From Thunnus maccoyii (lineage: Eukaryota > Chordata > Actinopteri > Scombriformes > Scombridae): a stretch of DNA of 64,000 nt. Within the stretch, counting starts at the first letter, position 1, and every line of letters begins with the position of its first letter. Below the pieces are notes generated by a model. The model made no database searches. It worked only from the letters and a program-made list of their open reading frames with translations, and had not been told where the DNA came from. The position numbers were made by a program, and so were the translations under genes. This document shows, one piece after another, positions 24,162 through 42,328 of the stretch. The stretch covers positions 441,001 through 505,000 of the forward strand of contig NC_056553.1 in assembly GCF_910596095.1 (NCBI RefSeq). The letters are read 5' to 3'.

Positions 24162-25061
24162 CTCCTGCACTTCACTCCGTCTGAGTTTCATTATTAACAC
24201 AAACACACACTGAGAATCAGTTTCATCTCTAAAACCTTTCAAGCTGCTTCTTTATTCACTTCAATGCTGACAGGTTTGAAGGAGTGGCTGAGACCAATCA
24301 GATCAGAGAGGAAACTCATAACTGGAAAAACCAGTCAGTATAATATGCAAAAAATCCCCTATTTGAAACATTACAAAATATTATTTGATCATTTCAAACA
24401 AGAAAATCTGCCAATGGGGTCAAAAAAACCAACTTAATAAGTTTTCTTGAAACCAGCATAAAAATCCATCCACTATCAAACACTAACCTTAAAACTTGTT
24501 TTAGATTACAGCCTGTTTGGCTTCATATATGAGATGAACTGTCAGAAATTCAAGTTGAAGAAGCTTGAACCTTGATTATTTGTCTCTAAAGTCGCCTCGG
24601 TTTATGAGCTGTGGAGTTTTAACCAGCAGCTTCCAGACTGAGCTTTAACTTGGCTCAGTGTAGGAATTCATATCTTCAAACTCTTTAGCTGTGGTCTGAT
24701 TTTTGAAATAAGCAAAGCATCTTATTTTCTCATAATAGAGATAAATCCACTTTTCAGACTTGTTACCTGTCAGCTTGAGCAGAAAAATGACTGAATATGT
24801 CAGTTACCTTAAAACAAGTCTATGGGTCTCTGTCTTTGATCAGAAAATATAAGGTTTAATCATCCTAAAATAAGATATTATAACTTTCTTGAATCTCGTG
24901 TTTTGCATTGTAGGAGACATGATGCAACACAGTGATGGCGTCACAATGATAAAACATCGAATATTAACAGTGACTCTGGTGGATTTTCTCTCAGATTGTT
25001 CATTTTAAAGTGAAACAAATAAAATGAAATGAGATAAAACTACAGCGGAATGAAGACTGAC

Positions 25062-25300
25062 CTGCCTCCCGCTCTCTGTTTACTGGAAATGACGTCTTCT
25101 TCTGTGTGTTTCCGCTGTTTCTGTGGAGTCAGAGCTGTTTGAGGGCAGGCTGGGAGGAGTTTGTGGTTTCAGGAACAACATTTGAAAGGGAAGAGTAACA
25201 GAAGAAAGGAGAGAGACCAGAATCCAGCAGGGGCGGAGCTACAATGCTGAAGCAATGCTGAGGAGAGAAGGGAGGGGGAGAGGACATCACATACGTCATG
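25062..25300 (-). promoter_or_regulatory. Putative NLR 5' region with ISRE-like motif
   Basis: A candidate untranslated exon ends at donor GGCAG|GTCAGT (25062). Upstream on the minus strand lies GAAAGGGAAG (plus 25184-25193), one base from the GAAANNGAAA interferon-stimulated response element, and a TTTCAGGAAC STAT-like half-palindrome at 25168-25177. No TATA box is obvious. Transcription start is inferred only. Confidence 0.35.
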
Positions 25301-27170
25301 AAACTCGTTCATAATGTTCTGTTTTATTCAGTTTCAACAGGACTCAGAAGTCTGAAACAACAGGCTTGTATATTTGATCATTTCTTGATTTAAGCAGCTA
25401 AACTCCTTCTTCTCCTCAGAGTATCTCAACAAAGATCTATGACCTCATTAAAACTACCGTCAACTTCTCTAAAAGGATGATCCTATAATGTCTATCTAAT
25501 ATATATAATATATATATGCACACACATATAGCACATATTTTGGGTTGTTTTGGCTCGACAGTGTGAATTTCATACATTTAATAATGACCTAAGCTGATAT
25601 GGGATGCATTACTCTGCAGCAACAATCAGTTCTGCCGTATAATGCTTCACTACTGAACACTCAGTAACGACACTTTAAATCAAAGTTTGATAGGAATCAA
25701 ATGGTTTTATCAGCACATACTTTATCTGATCGACTTTGACAGAGTGAGTTTGACACCCTTCATTAATTTCTCCACATTTAAAAACTTAATTTTAGTATAA
25801 CTATCTGAAATCCTCTGCTTAAAAACACATTGACATTGAAGAGTTTACTCTGAGAAATATTGAGAGATTAATAAAGGAAACCATGTAAATTTCAGACCAG
25901 TCATATCAAGGAAATGCTCCTTGACTAAACATTCAAAAACTATAGACTTCAGATCATTTATCATCATTGATGAACCTGACAAAAAAAACATTATATCGTT
26001 TTTAAACAGTACTTTGCCTCAAAAATCATCACAATGTCTGCTAGTTTTCCCTTCAGCTGTGCTGCTCCTGTGAGATGTGGGCAGGTAGAAGTTGGTATAA
26101 CACCTGTTGCCAGAGCTGTTTCCTCTGTTGATTCTTGTTTGAGGACAGGATGTGGTTTCAGTTTTTGGAAACAGAGCACATTAGTGAACCGACTGATGCT
26201 GCCACAGACTGAAATGTTACGTTCTGATTGAAGGATGAAAACTTTCATCTTCTGACTTTCTGGATGGTAGTTATGTTAGTATACTAGTATCACCTGTGTC
26301 TGATGAGCAACATGAATTTTCTAGGTTGAACTCTTCCTTCAGTGAAGATCATATTTATATGAGTCTTCAGATTGTTATTAAGGGTTAAACTCTCAGTGTC
26401 AGACTGAAGCTGCTCCTCTTCCTGGAATGACGGTAAACCTGATAACTCCTCCCTCTGCTGCCTGCTCTTAAACACACCGAGCTCATCTCTGTCCACATGT
26501 TTCCTGCTTCTCAATGAAATATGAATCATTTATGTAGTTTAGACTAAGCAGCAGTGAAATAAGAGGTTGTCAGACTCAGCGTCATCTGGAGCAGCAACAA
26601 CATTAAAATACAGTGTGTAAGCAGACATTTACACATCACTCATCCAACACTCTGAAAGGGGCCATTCAGCACTTTTTATCTTGACTTCATTCAGAGTTTG
26701 AATTCAGGATTGTACAGGGGTTTTACACTGTGTTCTTGTTTTCGGCTGAAGTAAAGGATTACGTTTTTTTTCCATCGTTGCTTGTTCTTATCTGACTGGA
26801 GTCATTCACTGTGACCTTTGTCCTTTAATGATACTGAACAAAGGTTGAAGCTCAAATGATGCCATTAAACATTGTTACAGCCCAACTGTAATATGTTGAA
26901 GAACTTCTGTTGAAATCCTCTTTCTTATTATGTCAGAAAGTCTTCTTAATCATTGAAGTTACAAAGAGGGTTTTATCAGCTAAACACTGTTTTCAAATTT
27001 CAAAAACTGCTCTCTACTAACTTTGCCACACGACTGAGTCTCTTTACTAACAAAGTCAGTAAAAATGTAACATTTACTGCCCCTGTTCCTGAAACCAGTA
27101 AAGTCTGATAACTCCTCCCTCTGCTTTCTGTGCTCTTTCACATATCTTCCAGCTGACGGCTGTGAACAGC
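25301..27170. other. Spacer between divergent NLR and TRIM genes
   Basis: No supported gene. Frames at 25991-26248 and 26290-26529 have no domain. A motif GATAACTCCTCCCTCTGCT at about 26437-26456 recurs at about 27109-27127 just before the TRIM 5' UTR, suggesting a duplicated promoter segment. Confidence 0.45.
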
Positions 27171-27270
27171 AGCAGCTGACCAGCGTCCTTCACTACAGAT
27201 CAGCAGGTGAACCTGAACACAAGAACCAGAGTTTAGTTTTGGATCACAGCTCAGCTTTTATCTTTTGTGA

Positions 27271-27282
27271 GGAAGTGAAACT
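27271..27282 (+). promoter_or_regulatory. ISRE-like motif before TRIM start
   Basis: GGAAGTGAAACT differs by one base from the ISRE form GAAAGTGAAACT. It lies 32 bp upstream of the TRIM ATG, so it would sit in the 5' UTR or core promoter. Fish TRIMs of this type are often virus- or interferon-inducible, which makes it a plausible site. Confidence 0.35.
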
Positions 27283-27313
27283 CTCAGACGTTCAGTGTCC
27301 CTGAGAAGTGAAA

Positions 27314-28849
27314 ATGGCTCAGCAAGGAGTTCAGCTGGATGGAAGGAAGTTCTGCTGTTCGATCTGTCTGGACCTACTGAAGGATCCAGTGACTACTTCC
27401 TGTGGCCACAGCTACTGCATGACCTGTATTCAGACACACTGGGATGGAGAGGATCAGAGGAAGATCTACAGCTGTCCTCAGTGCAGACACAGCTTCATAC
27501 CAAGGCCTGTCCTGCTGAAAAACACTATGTTAGCAGATTTAGTGGAGGAGCTGAAGAAGACTAGACGACAGACTACTCTAGTTGATCACTGCTATGCTGG
27601 ACCTGGAGATGTGGCCTGTGATGTCTGCACTGGGAGGAAGCTGAAAGCCACCAAGTCCTGTCTGCAGTGTCTGGCCTCTTACTGTGAGCTCCACCTCCTG
27701 CTTCACTATGGAACTTTCCTAACACACCAGCTGGTGGAAGCTGCAGCAGAAAGGACTGAGAGGCAGAGAGAGTTCGAGGTGAGTCAACAACAAATCCAGC
27801 AGAGAATCCAGGACAGAGAGAAAGATGTGAAGCTGCTTCAACAGGAGGTGGAGGCCGTCAGTCGCTCTGCTGATAAAGCAGTGGAGGACAGTGAGAAGAT
27901 CTTCACTGAGCTGATCCATCTCATCCAGAAAAGAAGGTCTGATGTGAAGCAGCAGATCAGATCCCAGCAGGAAACTGAAGTGAGTCGAGTCAAAGAGCTT
28001 CAGGAGAAGCTGGAGCGGGAGATCACTGAACTGAAGAAGCTCTCACACACAGAGGATCACAACCAGTTTCTACTCAACTACCCCTCACTGTCACAACTCA
28101 GTGCATCTACAGACTCATCCAGCATCGATATCCGTCCTCTGAGATACTTTGAGCATGTGACAGCAGCTGTGTCAAAGCTCAGAGATCAACTACAGGACAT
28201 CCTGAGGGAGGAATGGATCGACATCTCACGTGCAGAGACTGAAATGGACATTTTACTGCCACAACCAGAACCCAAGACCAGAGCTGAGTTCTTACAATAT
28301 TCATGTCAAATCACACTGGATCCAAACACAGCACACAGAAAGCTGGTGTTATACCAGGAAAACAAGAAAGTGAGATCTGTGATAAACGAACAGTCATATC
28401 CTGATCATCCAGACAGGTTCACTGACCATCCTCAAGTCCTGAGTAGAAAGAGTCTGACTGGACGCTGTTACTGGGAGGTGGAGTGGACCGACACAGGAGT
28501 TTCAATAGCAGTCGCAGACAAGAATATCAGCAGAGAAGGATTTGAAAGTGACTTTACAGAATATGACAAGTCTTGGGCATTAGAATGTAAAGGCTATGGG
28601 TATGTATCCATTTATTGTGAAAGCTATGGGTATGTATTCAAACATAACAGTATGAGCACTGACCTCACAGGTCCTCGTTCTTCCAGAGTAGGAGTGTACC
28701 TGGATCACACAGCAGGTATTCTGTCCTTCTACAGTGTCTCTGAAACCATGACTCTCCTCCACAGAGTCCAGACCACATTCACTCAGCCTCTCCATGCTGG
28801 AATATGTGTGCCTTCTTACCATTATAAATCCACAGCTAGGTTTTGTTAG
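27314..28849 (+). CDS. TRIM protein, fish TRIM16-like/finTRIM-like (intronless)
   Basis: Predicted E3 ubiquitin ligase of the large teleost TRIM family, 511 residues, single exon. The start at 27314 (AAAATGG, good Kozak) gives MAQQGVQLDGRKFCC. RING: Cys15-x2-Cys18, Cys30-x-His32, Cys35-x2-Cys38, Cys54-x2-Cys57. One zinc B-box: Cys102-x2-Cys105, Cys116-x2-Cys119, Cys124, His127. Coiled coil about 146-262. PRY-SPRY about 318-511 (LDPNTAHRKL, YPDHPDRF, GRCYWEVEW). Two oddities: compared with relatives I recall, the second B-box between VE142 and AAER is absent, and the SPRY has a duplicated GYGYV/SYGYV segment. The frame is intact, so it is likely functional. Exact orthology cannot be assigned without a tree. 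Confidence 0.9.
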   Translation: MAQQGVQLDGRKFCCSICLDLLKDPVTTSCGHSYCMTCIQTHWDGEDQRKIYSCPQCRHSFIPRPVLLKNTMLADLVEELKKTRRQTTLVDHCYAGPGDVACDVCTGRKLKATKSCLQCLASYCELHLLLHYGTFLTHQLVEAAAERTERQREFEVSQQQIQQRIQDREKDVKLLQQEVEAVSRSADKAVEDSEKIFTELIHLIQKRRSDVKQQIRSQQETEVSRVKELQEKLEREITELKKLSHTEDHNQFLLNYPSLSQLSASTDSSSIDIRPLRYFEHVTAAVSKLRDQLQDILREEWIDISRAETEMDILLPQPEPKTRAEFLQYSCQITLDPNTAHRKLVLYQENKKVRSVINEQSYPDHPDRFTDHPQVLSRKSLTGRCYWEVEWTDTGVSIAVADKNISREGFESDFTEYDKSWALECKGYGYVSIYCESYGYVFKHNSMSTDLTGPRSSRVGVYLDHTAGILSFYSVSETMTLLHRVQTTFTQPLHAGICVPSYHYKSTARFC

Positions 28850-30046
28850 TACACTGGAGCAGTTAAATCACTAATTTGTGGTATAAAGTGTGTAGAAACA
28901 ACGTTAAGTAAAATGTTTGTTGTTGATGACGTGGTCGATGTGGTATATATGTGCTTGTATATATGAGCGGTTTGACAAATGAAGTTTGTTTATACAGGAA
29001 GGAAAATTGTACATTGTAGAAGCCTTTACTTTCATTCTGGGTATCAAATTTAAAGTTAAGAAAGGGATATAAATATTTGGGCTTTTATGTTGATGATCAT
29101 ATAGATTTTATCAAGGTATATCAGCTGTCTCTGTCTGCAGGCAGGTCACCAGGGGGAGTTATTGGTAAAGTTAAATCAATCAGAGACATTGGTTTCCTTA
29201 GTCAGACAGTTTCAAGCTTGTGTTTATTTTTTGAGGGGGCATGGGTTCATCACATGGGTTAAGTGACGTTTATGACGTGTTGTAAATATGTGTTTGATGA
29301 TCAGTTCTGTCAGCTGGAGATTTTGTATCTTTGAGGAAAAAAGTTTCTTAAAACTTAAACATGACGGTCAAATGAGATGTGGAGGAAACCAAAGCTGTGC
29401 ACTTATATTGAATATTTCACAGAACATTACGTTTATTACAATTTATCAAAGAATTTGTTCTCAGATTAGAGCTGGTGTTTGTCTGGTGTGATCTCCAGGA
29501 AACAGAAAATAATTTGTTGTTGTTTTTAAGTTTCTTGAATTTTTGTTTGATGACAGAAAGGAAACAAGAGAGTTTGTGGATACGAATGACACTCAGTGAC
29601 TGACATGTTTGAAAAAGAGACTTTAAATCGTCACGATTTGGTGAAAGGAGGAGAGTCAAATCCTTGTATCAGGAAGAGCAGGATGATTATTATGATTCTT
29701 TATGATTATATTGTTGTTATGTTCTTGTTGTTGTTGTGTTATTGTTGTTTGGTTGCTGCCGTGGATTCGCTGTGATTTCTTTAGATTGATCTGTGAGCAG
29801 CACAGCTGGAGGCTGTTGGACTGGAATCTCCTACGATCCCATGAAGGCACGACACTCAGATAAATACATTCAGTCATTCATAGAGAGAAAGACGTCTGAA
29901 CAGCAGATTTGTAGCTCAGAGAAGTTGTTGTTTTAAGATGAACAGATATCACCGTGATTTATTGTTGTTTCTATATCACTGCATTTTGACTTTTAGTTAA
30001 ACTGTTTCTGTCGAAGCTGTTTGCTTTTACATTCATTCAATAAAGT
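28850..30046 (+). other. TRIM 3' UTR
   Basis: Follows the TAG at 28847-28849. The first strong poly(A) signal is AATAAA at 30039-30044. Part of it (29265-29880) is present inverted at 6150-6622. Short frames here are shadows. Confidence 0.55.
30039..30044 (+). terminator. Poly(A) signal of the TRIM gene
   Basis: AATAAA about 1.2 kb after the stop codon. It is the best hexamer in the 3' UTR; use is inferred. Confidence 0.45.
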
Positions 30047-30173
30047 TTATAACCTGCAGTTAAAGTAAAAGCCTTTTAGTCATTTTTATATCAAAGTCCA
30101 TCAGATCTCCTGCAACATTTTCATATTTGTCTCCTTCTACTGTATGCGTGTGTCTGCTGTTTCAGGACAAATG

Positions 30174-30209
30174 TTGTAACGTAACGTGTAACGTGTAACG
30201 TGTAACGTG
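30174..30209. repeat. Heptanucleotide repeat
   Basis: About four units of AACGTGT in tandem. Confidence 0.8.
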
Positions 30210-31549
30210 TTCTGTTTTTATTCCATTTCATCAGGACTCATCTCCAGGATCAGAAGTCTGAAACAACAGGCTTGTATGTTTGATTGTTTCTTTGATTTAA
30301 GCAGCTAAAACATTGAGGCATCATCTTAGTTTTGGCTCTTTCTTCTTCTCCTCAGTGTCTCAGAGTGAAGATCAACACTGAGGAAAAAGAAAGAGTCATA
30401 GTTTAGAGTAAAAGTCAAAGGAAGCAGCAGTTTGACTGGTAGACCGATCCTGTTGTTAACTCAACTCCTTCAGTGTGTAAATTCGCTGAGCTGGTAGTTT
30501 GTTGGTTTGGACAGCAGGTGGTGCTGCTGCATCAACAATGAGCTCAGACTCCACACTCTCATCACAGTGGGCTGCTGTTATAACTAAACTGTATTTTATT
30601 CAAGTTCTAGTTCTTGTTAAGACAAAATGAAACATCTCACAACTTTGTTCTTTTGTTGACTGAAAAAAGGAGTTTATGGTTTTTCAAAGTAAGTCATTCA
30701 GAGGAAGTATTGTTCTTATATATCAGTGTCTTAAGTCAAGTATTGTCTCAGCTCTAGTATCAAAACACTTCAAGTGACTGTAGAACAGACACTGAAATGA
30801 AATGAAATCGGACATCAGCTCTGCTGCTACAAACAGATGAATGAAGGCTGATAATTAACTGCTCCAGTTTCACACTGATGGGAGATATTATTAGACTGAA
30901 ATTAGAAGGTGTTACATTCACCTCTACAGGACATATAATACCTCACACCTGTTTGTCCAGCTGTGAGAACCAACACCTGTTAGTGCTGAAAGAAGAACTC
31001 AGATCCTTTAGTGAAATAAAATGATTTGAACATTTATTGAAAAATCACTATTTGGTGGAGCTGTTAACAACTCATAGACATCTGAAATGTGACCCCGTCT
31101 ACACTGTGGGTCGATGCAGTGAATATGTTTCACTACATGTTTTTACTGCTTCTGCTCACAGGTCAGTTCTCATCTGAAACTGTAATTAAAAAGATTATAT
31201 TTATTTATGATAAATATATGATGGAACTCAGGTGTAATGAACATTTTTCACTCATTCCAGTTCACAGTTGAATTATTAAAATCCACCTGCTTGTCCATTT
31301 TTCATCCATCAGTTAAGTGTTCTGGTGTGTAATGGATATTACAGCCTCAGGGGGGCGCTGGCAATGCTGCTTCTCCTCTCTAATATAGATTTCTGCTGGT
31401 TGGTGTTTTGTTTTTCTGTACAAATAAACAGTAAAACAAACGACCTGATTGGTCAGTCTGGTGACAGGAGGTCCTCCTCAGAGTTCACAGTGTGAGAGAA
31501 TCTGCTGCTGACAGCAACACAACCAACCAGCTGACTGACTGACAGCAGC

Positions 31550-31550
<1 letters not shown>
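30210..31550. other. Spacer between TRIM and lrrc30
   Basis: No gene. Contains the inverted CCACCTGCTGTT repeat copy at 30495-30545 and, at 31020-31108, a half copy of the hAT-like MITE seen at 41996 (TCACTATTTGGTGGAGC..., GTGACCCCGTCTACAC). Confidence 0.5.

Positions 31551-31552
<2 letters not shown>

Positions 31553-31594
<42 letters not shown>
31553..31594. repeat. (TG)n microsatellite
   Basis: About 20 TG units. Confidence 0.95.
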
Positions 31595-31939
31595 GGGGGC
31601 TGGTCAAAGGTGAGGTCTAGTTGTCTGTCAGTGCTCGGCCTCAAATAGAGTTTCCTCTCTCTCTTTTTCTGAACACAATCTTAACTTCATCGTGTTCACT
31701 TTACAGTCAGTCAGTCAGTCAGTGGATTCATCAATAAACTGATCAGTCAGTTAACAGAATACACCGAACAACCATCAACCAACATACAAACTCCAGGACT
31801 CTTTGATGAATCAAACCTCTGGATGGAGACTGAAGTTTCGACTGATAACATGTAAGAAACGATTTGTGTCTCCTGTTTTTCTACAACTGTGCTGCATTAA
31901 TGATGAACTCCGTGTTCAGTAAACAGTTGTTGTTGTCAG

Positions 31940-32050
31940 CAGAGCTGGAAAGTAACTAAGTACAATATGAGAGTATTTCCATGTGATGCTACTTTATACT
32001 TCCACTCCACTACATTTATTTGACAGCTTTAGTTACTTTTCTTTGCATGT
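31940..32050 (+). repeat. Fragment of composite dispersed repeat
   Basis: AAGTAACTAAGTAC, TATTTCCATGTGATGCTAC and ATTTGACAGCTTTAGTTAC match the copies at 620 and 41767. Only the left part is present. Confidence 0.65.
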
Positions 32051-32804
32051 GTCATGTTTTAAATAATATCTGAAAATATACTGATATATTTACTAACATT
32101 AATATTCTCTTTTTATTGTTGCTCTGCATGCTTTTAATATATAAATGATCTCAATAACTTTGTCATTTTAAATCTTATATTATTTCACTTCTTTTAAATC
32201 TTATATTCTTTTTTAGAGTTTGACATCTGATGAAAAAAAGCACATTTGCAACAGCAATAGCAACAATAGTGATAACACCTTTATTCATATAGTACTTACA
32301 AAACAAGTAATAGTAAGTGTTTTACATAAGATTTAAAAGGACAATAAAAAGCTACTGTAACAATGAATAAAACATTATAATAAAATGATAAAATACAACA
32401 AAGGATAATAAAACCAATAGTAAAATCAATAAAAAGCAAGTCTAACATTGTGACCTAAAAGAAGACACTGTGTTAGCTTCTCTGATCAAGGAACAAGGTT
32501 TAAAACTGTCCCAGTTACATAAATGAATAACTCAATCACCCAGCATGCATTGCACAAAGGAAATACAGGACTCACCTCAGAAATCATAACAAACCTTTAA
32601 ATTTGTTTAGTTTAATTAGCAAAAACATTCTGAAGCCACAGTTTCATTGTGATGCATATTCGTCATTTTTAGTATGAAATAGTAAAGTATGTTCCTTTCT
32701 TGTAAACTAATAGTATCTAGTGCATCCTGTGTGCAGTTATGTGTTTTGTAGAGCATGTTGTATGGACATTGTTTAGTTGAAGGAATATGCAGGTGAGAGA
32801 TGTT

Positions 32805-32880
32805 TGATCATTTACATCTCGTCGCTTTTATCTAAAGCGACTTACAATCAAGGCAAAACAGTCAAACATCAGTGACTCAA
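32805..32880. repeat. Degenerate common fish repeat
   Basis: The phrase CGCTTTTATCTAAAGCGACTT is the diagnostic core of a very frequent teleost repeat (CGCTTTTATCCAAAGCGACTT). Only the core is recognisable. Confidence 0.5.
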
Positions 32881-32901
32881 AAGAGCTGTGATACAGATTC
32901 A

Positions 32902-33521
32902 GGTGACACTTTATTTTACATCTTCTTTAATTTTACACTGATTTCCTGGAAATTTTCTGAGTAACTTGCAGGTATTTAACGGTTAATTTTTAGGTCAGTT
33001 TACAGAGAGTTCGGTACAAATTATTAGAAACAACTTCAAAAAAGTGTTAATTTGGTTTAGTTGGTCACTTTTTCTTTAACTGACATAAAAATACTACTTT
33101 AAAATCTCTATAACAACCACATTTACTGTTATACCAAATTACACAAACCTTTCAAAAAATGTCCTCAGGATTAACAGTTACACAGCAGCTACTTTTAGGA
33201 AATTATTAACAAAAATTTGGGGGAAAAAATGTTAATGTATAATTTGACACACAAACCTACACACTAAAACTAAATGTTTTATGTCAGTTAAAGAAATGTC
33301 AAAAGTCTACTTTACTAAGAAATTTTGAAAAAGAACAGCTACGTATGAACCCAAATAGCCTATTATGTCCTCACTGACTGAACCAACTTAACACTTTTCT
33401 GTTTTTTCTTGTAATTTGTACCAAACGTCCTAAAATTAGTCATTAAATATCTGCAAATTATTTATAAAAAATTACAGGAACTTAGTATAAAATTAGGGGA
33501 CCTGTAAAATAAAGTGTTACC
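32902..33521. mobile_element. hAT-like MITE, copy 1
   Basis: Ends GGTGACACTTTATTTTACA and TGTAAAATAAAGTGTTACC are inverted repeats. Flanking octamers CAGATTCA and CAAATTCT match at 6 of 8 positions, weakly supporting an 8-bp hAT target duplication. A second copy lies at 35959-36449. Confidence 0.6.
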
Positions 33522-33724
33522 CAAATTCTCAAGTAGCTAACAAGGTTCAGGTGCAATAAGAAAGAGCTAGACAGAAGGTTTTCTTTTGGCAGGAGGAAGG
33601 GTTGAGATTAAATCGTAGTTTTCATTTCTGAGCCTACAGGAGAGACAACAGAGTCCTTCCTGCGAAGAGTCACGCCTGAAGACGAGGTCCTCATTTCAGA
33701 GCAGAGACACAACAGCTGTGTGTA

Positions 33725-34860
33725 CGGTACAATAACATCAGACAGTAGACTAACATCTGTACAGTACAGTAAAATTAGACAGTACAGTAACATTAGACAG
33801 TAGAATAACATCTGTACAGCACAGTAACATTAGACAGTAGACTAACATCTGTACAGTACAGTAACATCAGACAGTAGACTAACATCTGTACAGTACAGTA
33901 AAATTAGACAGTACAGTAACATTAGACAGTAGAATAACATCTGTACAGCACAGTAACATCAGACAGTACAGTAACATCAGACAGTAGAGTAACATCAGAC
34001 AGTAGAGTAACATCAGACAGTACAGTAACATTAGACAGTAGAATAACATCTGTACAGCACAGTAACATCAGACAGTACAGTAACATCAGACAGTAGAGTA
34101 ACATCAGACAGTAGAGTAACATCAGACAGCACAGTAACATCAGACAGTAGAGTAACATCAGACAGTACAGTAACATCAGACAGTACAGTAACATCAGACA
34201 GTACAGTAACATCTGAACAGTACGGTAACATTAGACAGTAGAGTAACATCTGTACAGTACAGTAACATCAGACAGTAGACTAACATCTGTACAGCACAGT
34301 AACATCAGACAGTAGAATAACATCTGTACAGCACAGTAACATCAGACAGTAGAGTAACATCAGACAGTAGAGTAACATCTGAACAGTACGGTAACATCAG
34401 ACAGTACAGTAACATCAGACAGTAGAGTAACATCTGTACAGTACAGTAACATTAGACAGTAGAGTAACATCTGTACAGTACGGTAACATTAGACAGTAGA
34501 GTAACATCTGTACAGTACAGTAACATTAGACAGTAGAGTAACATCTGTACAGTACAGTAACATTAGACAGTAGAGTAACATCTGTACAGTACAGTAACAT
34601 CAGACAGTAGACTAACATCTGAACAGTACGGTAACATTAGACAGTAGAGTAACATCTGTACAGTACAGTAACATCAGACAGTAGACTAACATCTGTACAG
34701 TACAGTAACATCAGACAGTAGACTAACATCTGTACAGTACAGTAACATTAGACAGTAGAGTAACATCTGTACAACAGACTAACATCTGTACAGTACTATA
34801 ACAGACAGTAGAGTAACATCTGTACAGTATTACAGTATTACAGTAACATCGGACAGTAGA
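33725..34860. repeat. About 18-bp minisatellite upstream of lrrc30
   Basis: Roughly 60 tandem units alternating between ACAGTAACATCAGACAGT and a variant with CTGTACAG. Units of mostly 18 bp keep open frames in all phases, which explains the long leucine/tyrosine-rich shadow frames. It ends about 340 bp before the lrrc30 start codon. Confidence 0.9.
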
Positions 34861-35199
34861 GTAACATCTGGGCATCTGGACAGTGAAACAACATTAGATG
34901 GTAGAATAAATGTGGACAGTAGAATCCACCTGGATGGTCAAGTTGAATTCACTGTAAACACATGAATTTCCTCTGGATAGTAGAATCTTATCTGGACGGG
35001 TGGATTCGACATGGACAGTAGAATCCAGTAGAGTCTGGGCAGGAAAGTTCTGGTCATTCAAGATCTCAGTTTGGACTTCAGACGGAGTGATCCAATACAG
35101 AGAAGAGGAGCTGAAGGAGACACGAGAGGAAGAAGAGGACGAGAAGAGGCCACAGGAGGAGAGGAAGCAGGAGACAGTGGGGGGAGGAGGGAGGGAAGG

Positions 35200-41210
<6,011 letters not shown>

Positions 41211-41343
41211 ACCTCAAAAAGATAGAATAGATAGATATTAGAGAAATATTTATGTAATGATGATGAAGATGATGCAGAATTCTGTATTTTTTTTAAATTC
41301 TAATCTTGTGTTTGTGTGAATGAGACAGAGATTTGGTTTATAC

Positions 41344-41349
41344 AATAAA
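41344..41349 (+). terminator. Poly(A) signal of the lrrc30-like gene
   Basis: AATAAA about 500 bp after the TAG, past the 3' minisatellite. First good hexamer in the region; use inferred. Confidence 0.5.
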
Positions 41350-41995
41350 CAGTGACATCATCATATATGTTTCTGTTATGATTTATTTAATACAAACACA
41401 AAGCAGATGAACCATCAGTGTGCTTTCATAGCTCCTGCAGGTCTGAAAACCTTTAGAAATACACTAAATGTGTGTGGACACCTGAACATAACCTCCACAT
41501 GTGATTGTGACTCATTCTCACAATTTCAGACTGTCCTCCACATGTTGCAACGTAGCTGCCAGGATTTGTCCCAGTAGTAAGATGTTGGACGTGGCTGAGG
41601 TCAAGTTCTTACACCCACACTGGGAGAACTATTTCTTCATGGAGTTGGCTTTGTGTCATGTTGAAACAGGAAGGATAAACACAAACTGTAACCTAGAACA
41701 ACCAGGACACACAGATCCAGAACAAAAGGACACAAACGTATGTAAAGTATATACAGGTTTGTCCAGTGGTGGAAAACTAACTACATTTACTCAAGTACTG
41801 TAGTACAGTTTAGAGGTACTTGTACTTTACTTGAGTATTTCCATGTGATGCTACTTTCTACATTTCAGAGGGAAATATTGTACTTTCTACTCCACTACAT
41901 TTATTTGACAGCTTTAGTTACTTTTCAGATGAAGATTTGACACAATGGATAATATAACAAGCTTTTAAAATACAACACATTGTTAAAGATGAAAC

Positions 41996-42328
41996 CAGTG
42001 GTTTCCAACCTTTTTGTCTTTTGACGTCTTACAAAAAGCAGTGTGTAGTCGGGGTCACATTTCACATGTCTATGAGTTGTTAACAGCTCCACCAAATAGT
42101 GATTTTTCCCTCTAAACTTCTCACATGCTTTCATTTCAATAAATGTTCAAATGATCCAATATTTCAGCAAAAATCAAAGATTAGAGAAAAAGTCCAAAAA
42201 ACTGAAAACAGATTTGTGTATCAGAACTTTGTTTTTTCTTCTTTCCTCTCCCATTAATCATCTCACCACCCCTCAGATTTATCTGCTGACCCTTTGGAGG
42301 GGCCCGACCCCTAGGTTGGGAACCACTG
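41996..42328. mobile_element. Nested hAT-like MITE
   Basis: Inverted ends CAGTGGTTTCCAACC and GGTTGGGAACCACTG. Flanks GATGAAAC and GACTAAAC match at 6 of 8. Same insertion site as the copy at 11806-12126. Confidence 0.65.

Noticed and set aside
25991..26529. Frames of 79-85 codons between NLR and TRIM
   Set aside because: No domain, no splice support, overlapping frames on both strands.
31640..31850. Possible untranslated first exon of the lrrc30-like gene ending at ACAT|GTAAGA
   Set aside because: Only one good donor string supports it; no promoter motif or joining evidence.
33608..34249. Leucine/tyrosine/cysteine-rich frames MLLYCL
   Set aside because: Translation of the 18-bp minisatellite upstream of the LRR gene.
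33720..34860. CRISPR-like array
   Set aside because: Units are contiguous without unique spacers and the genome is a vertebrate.
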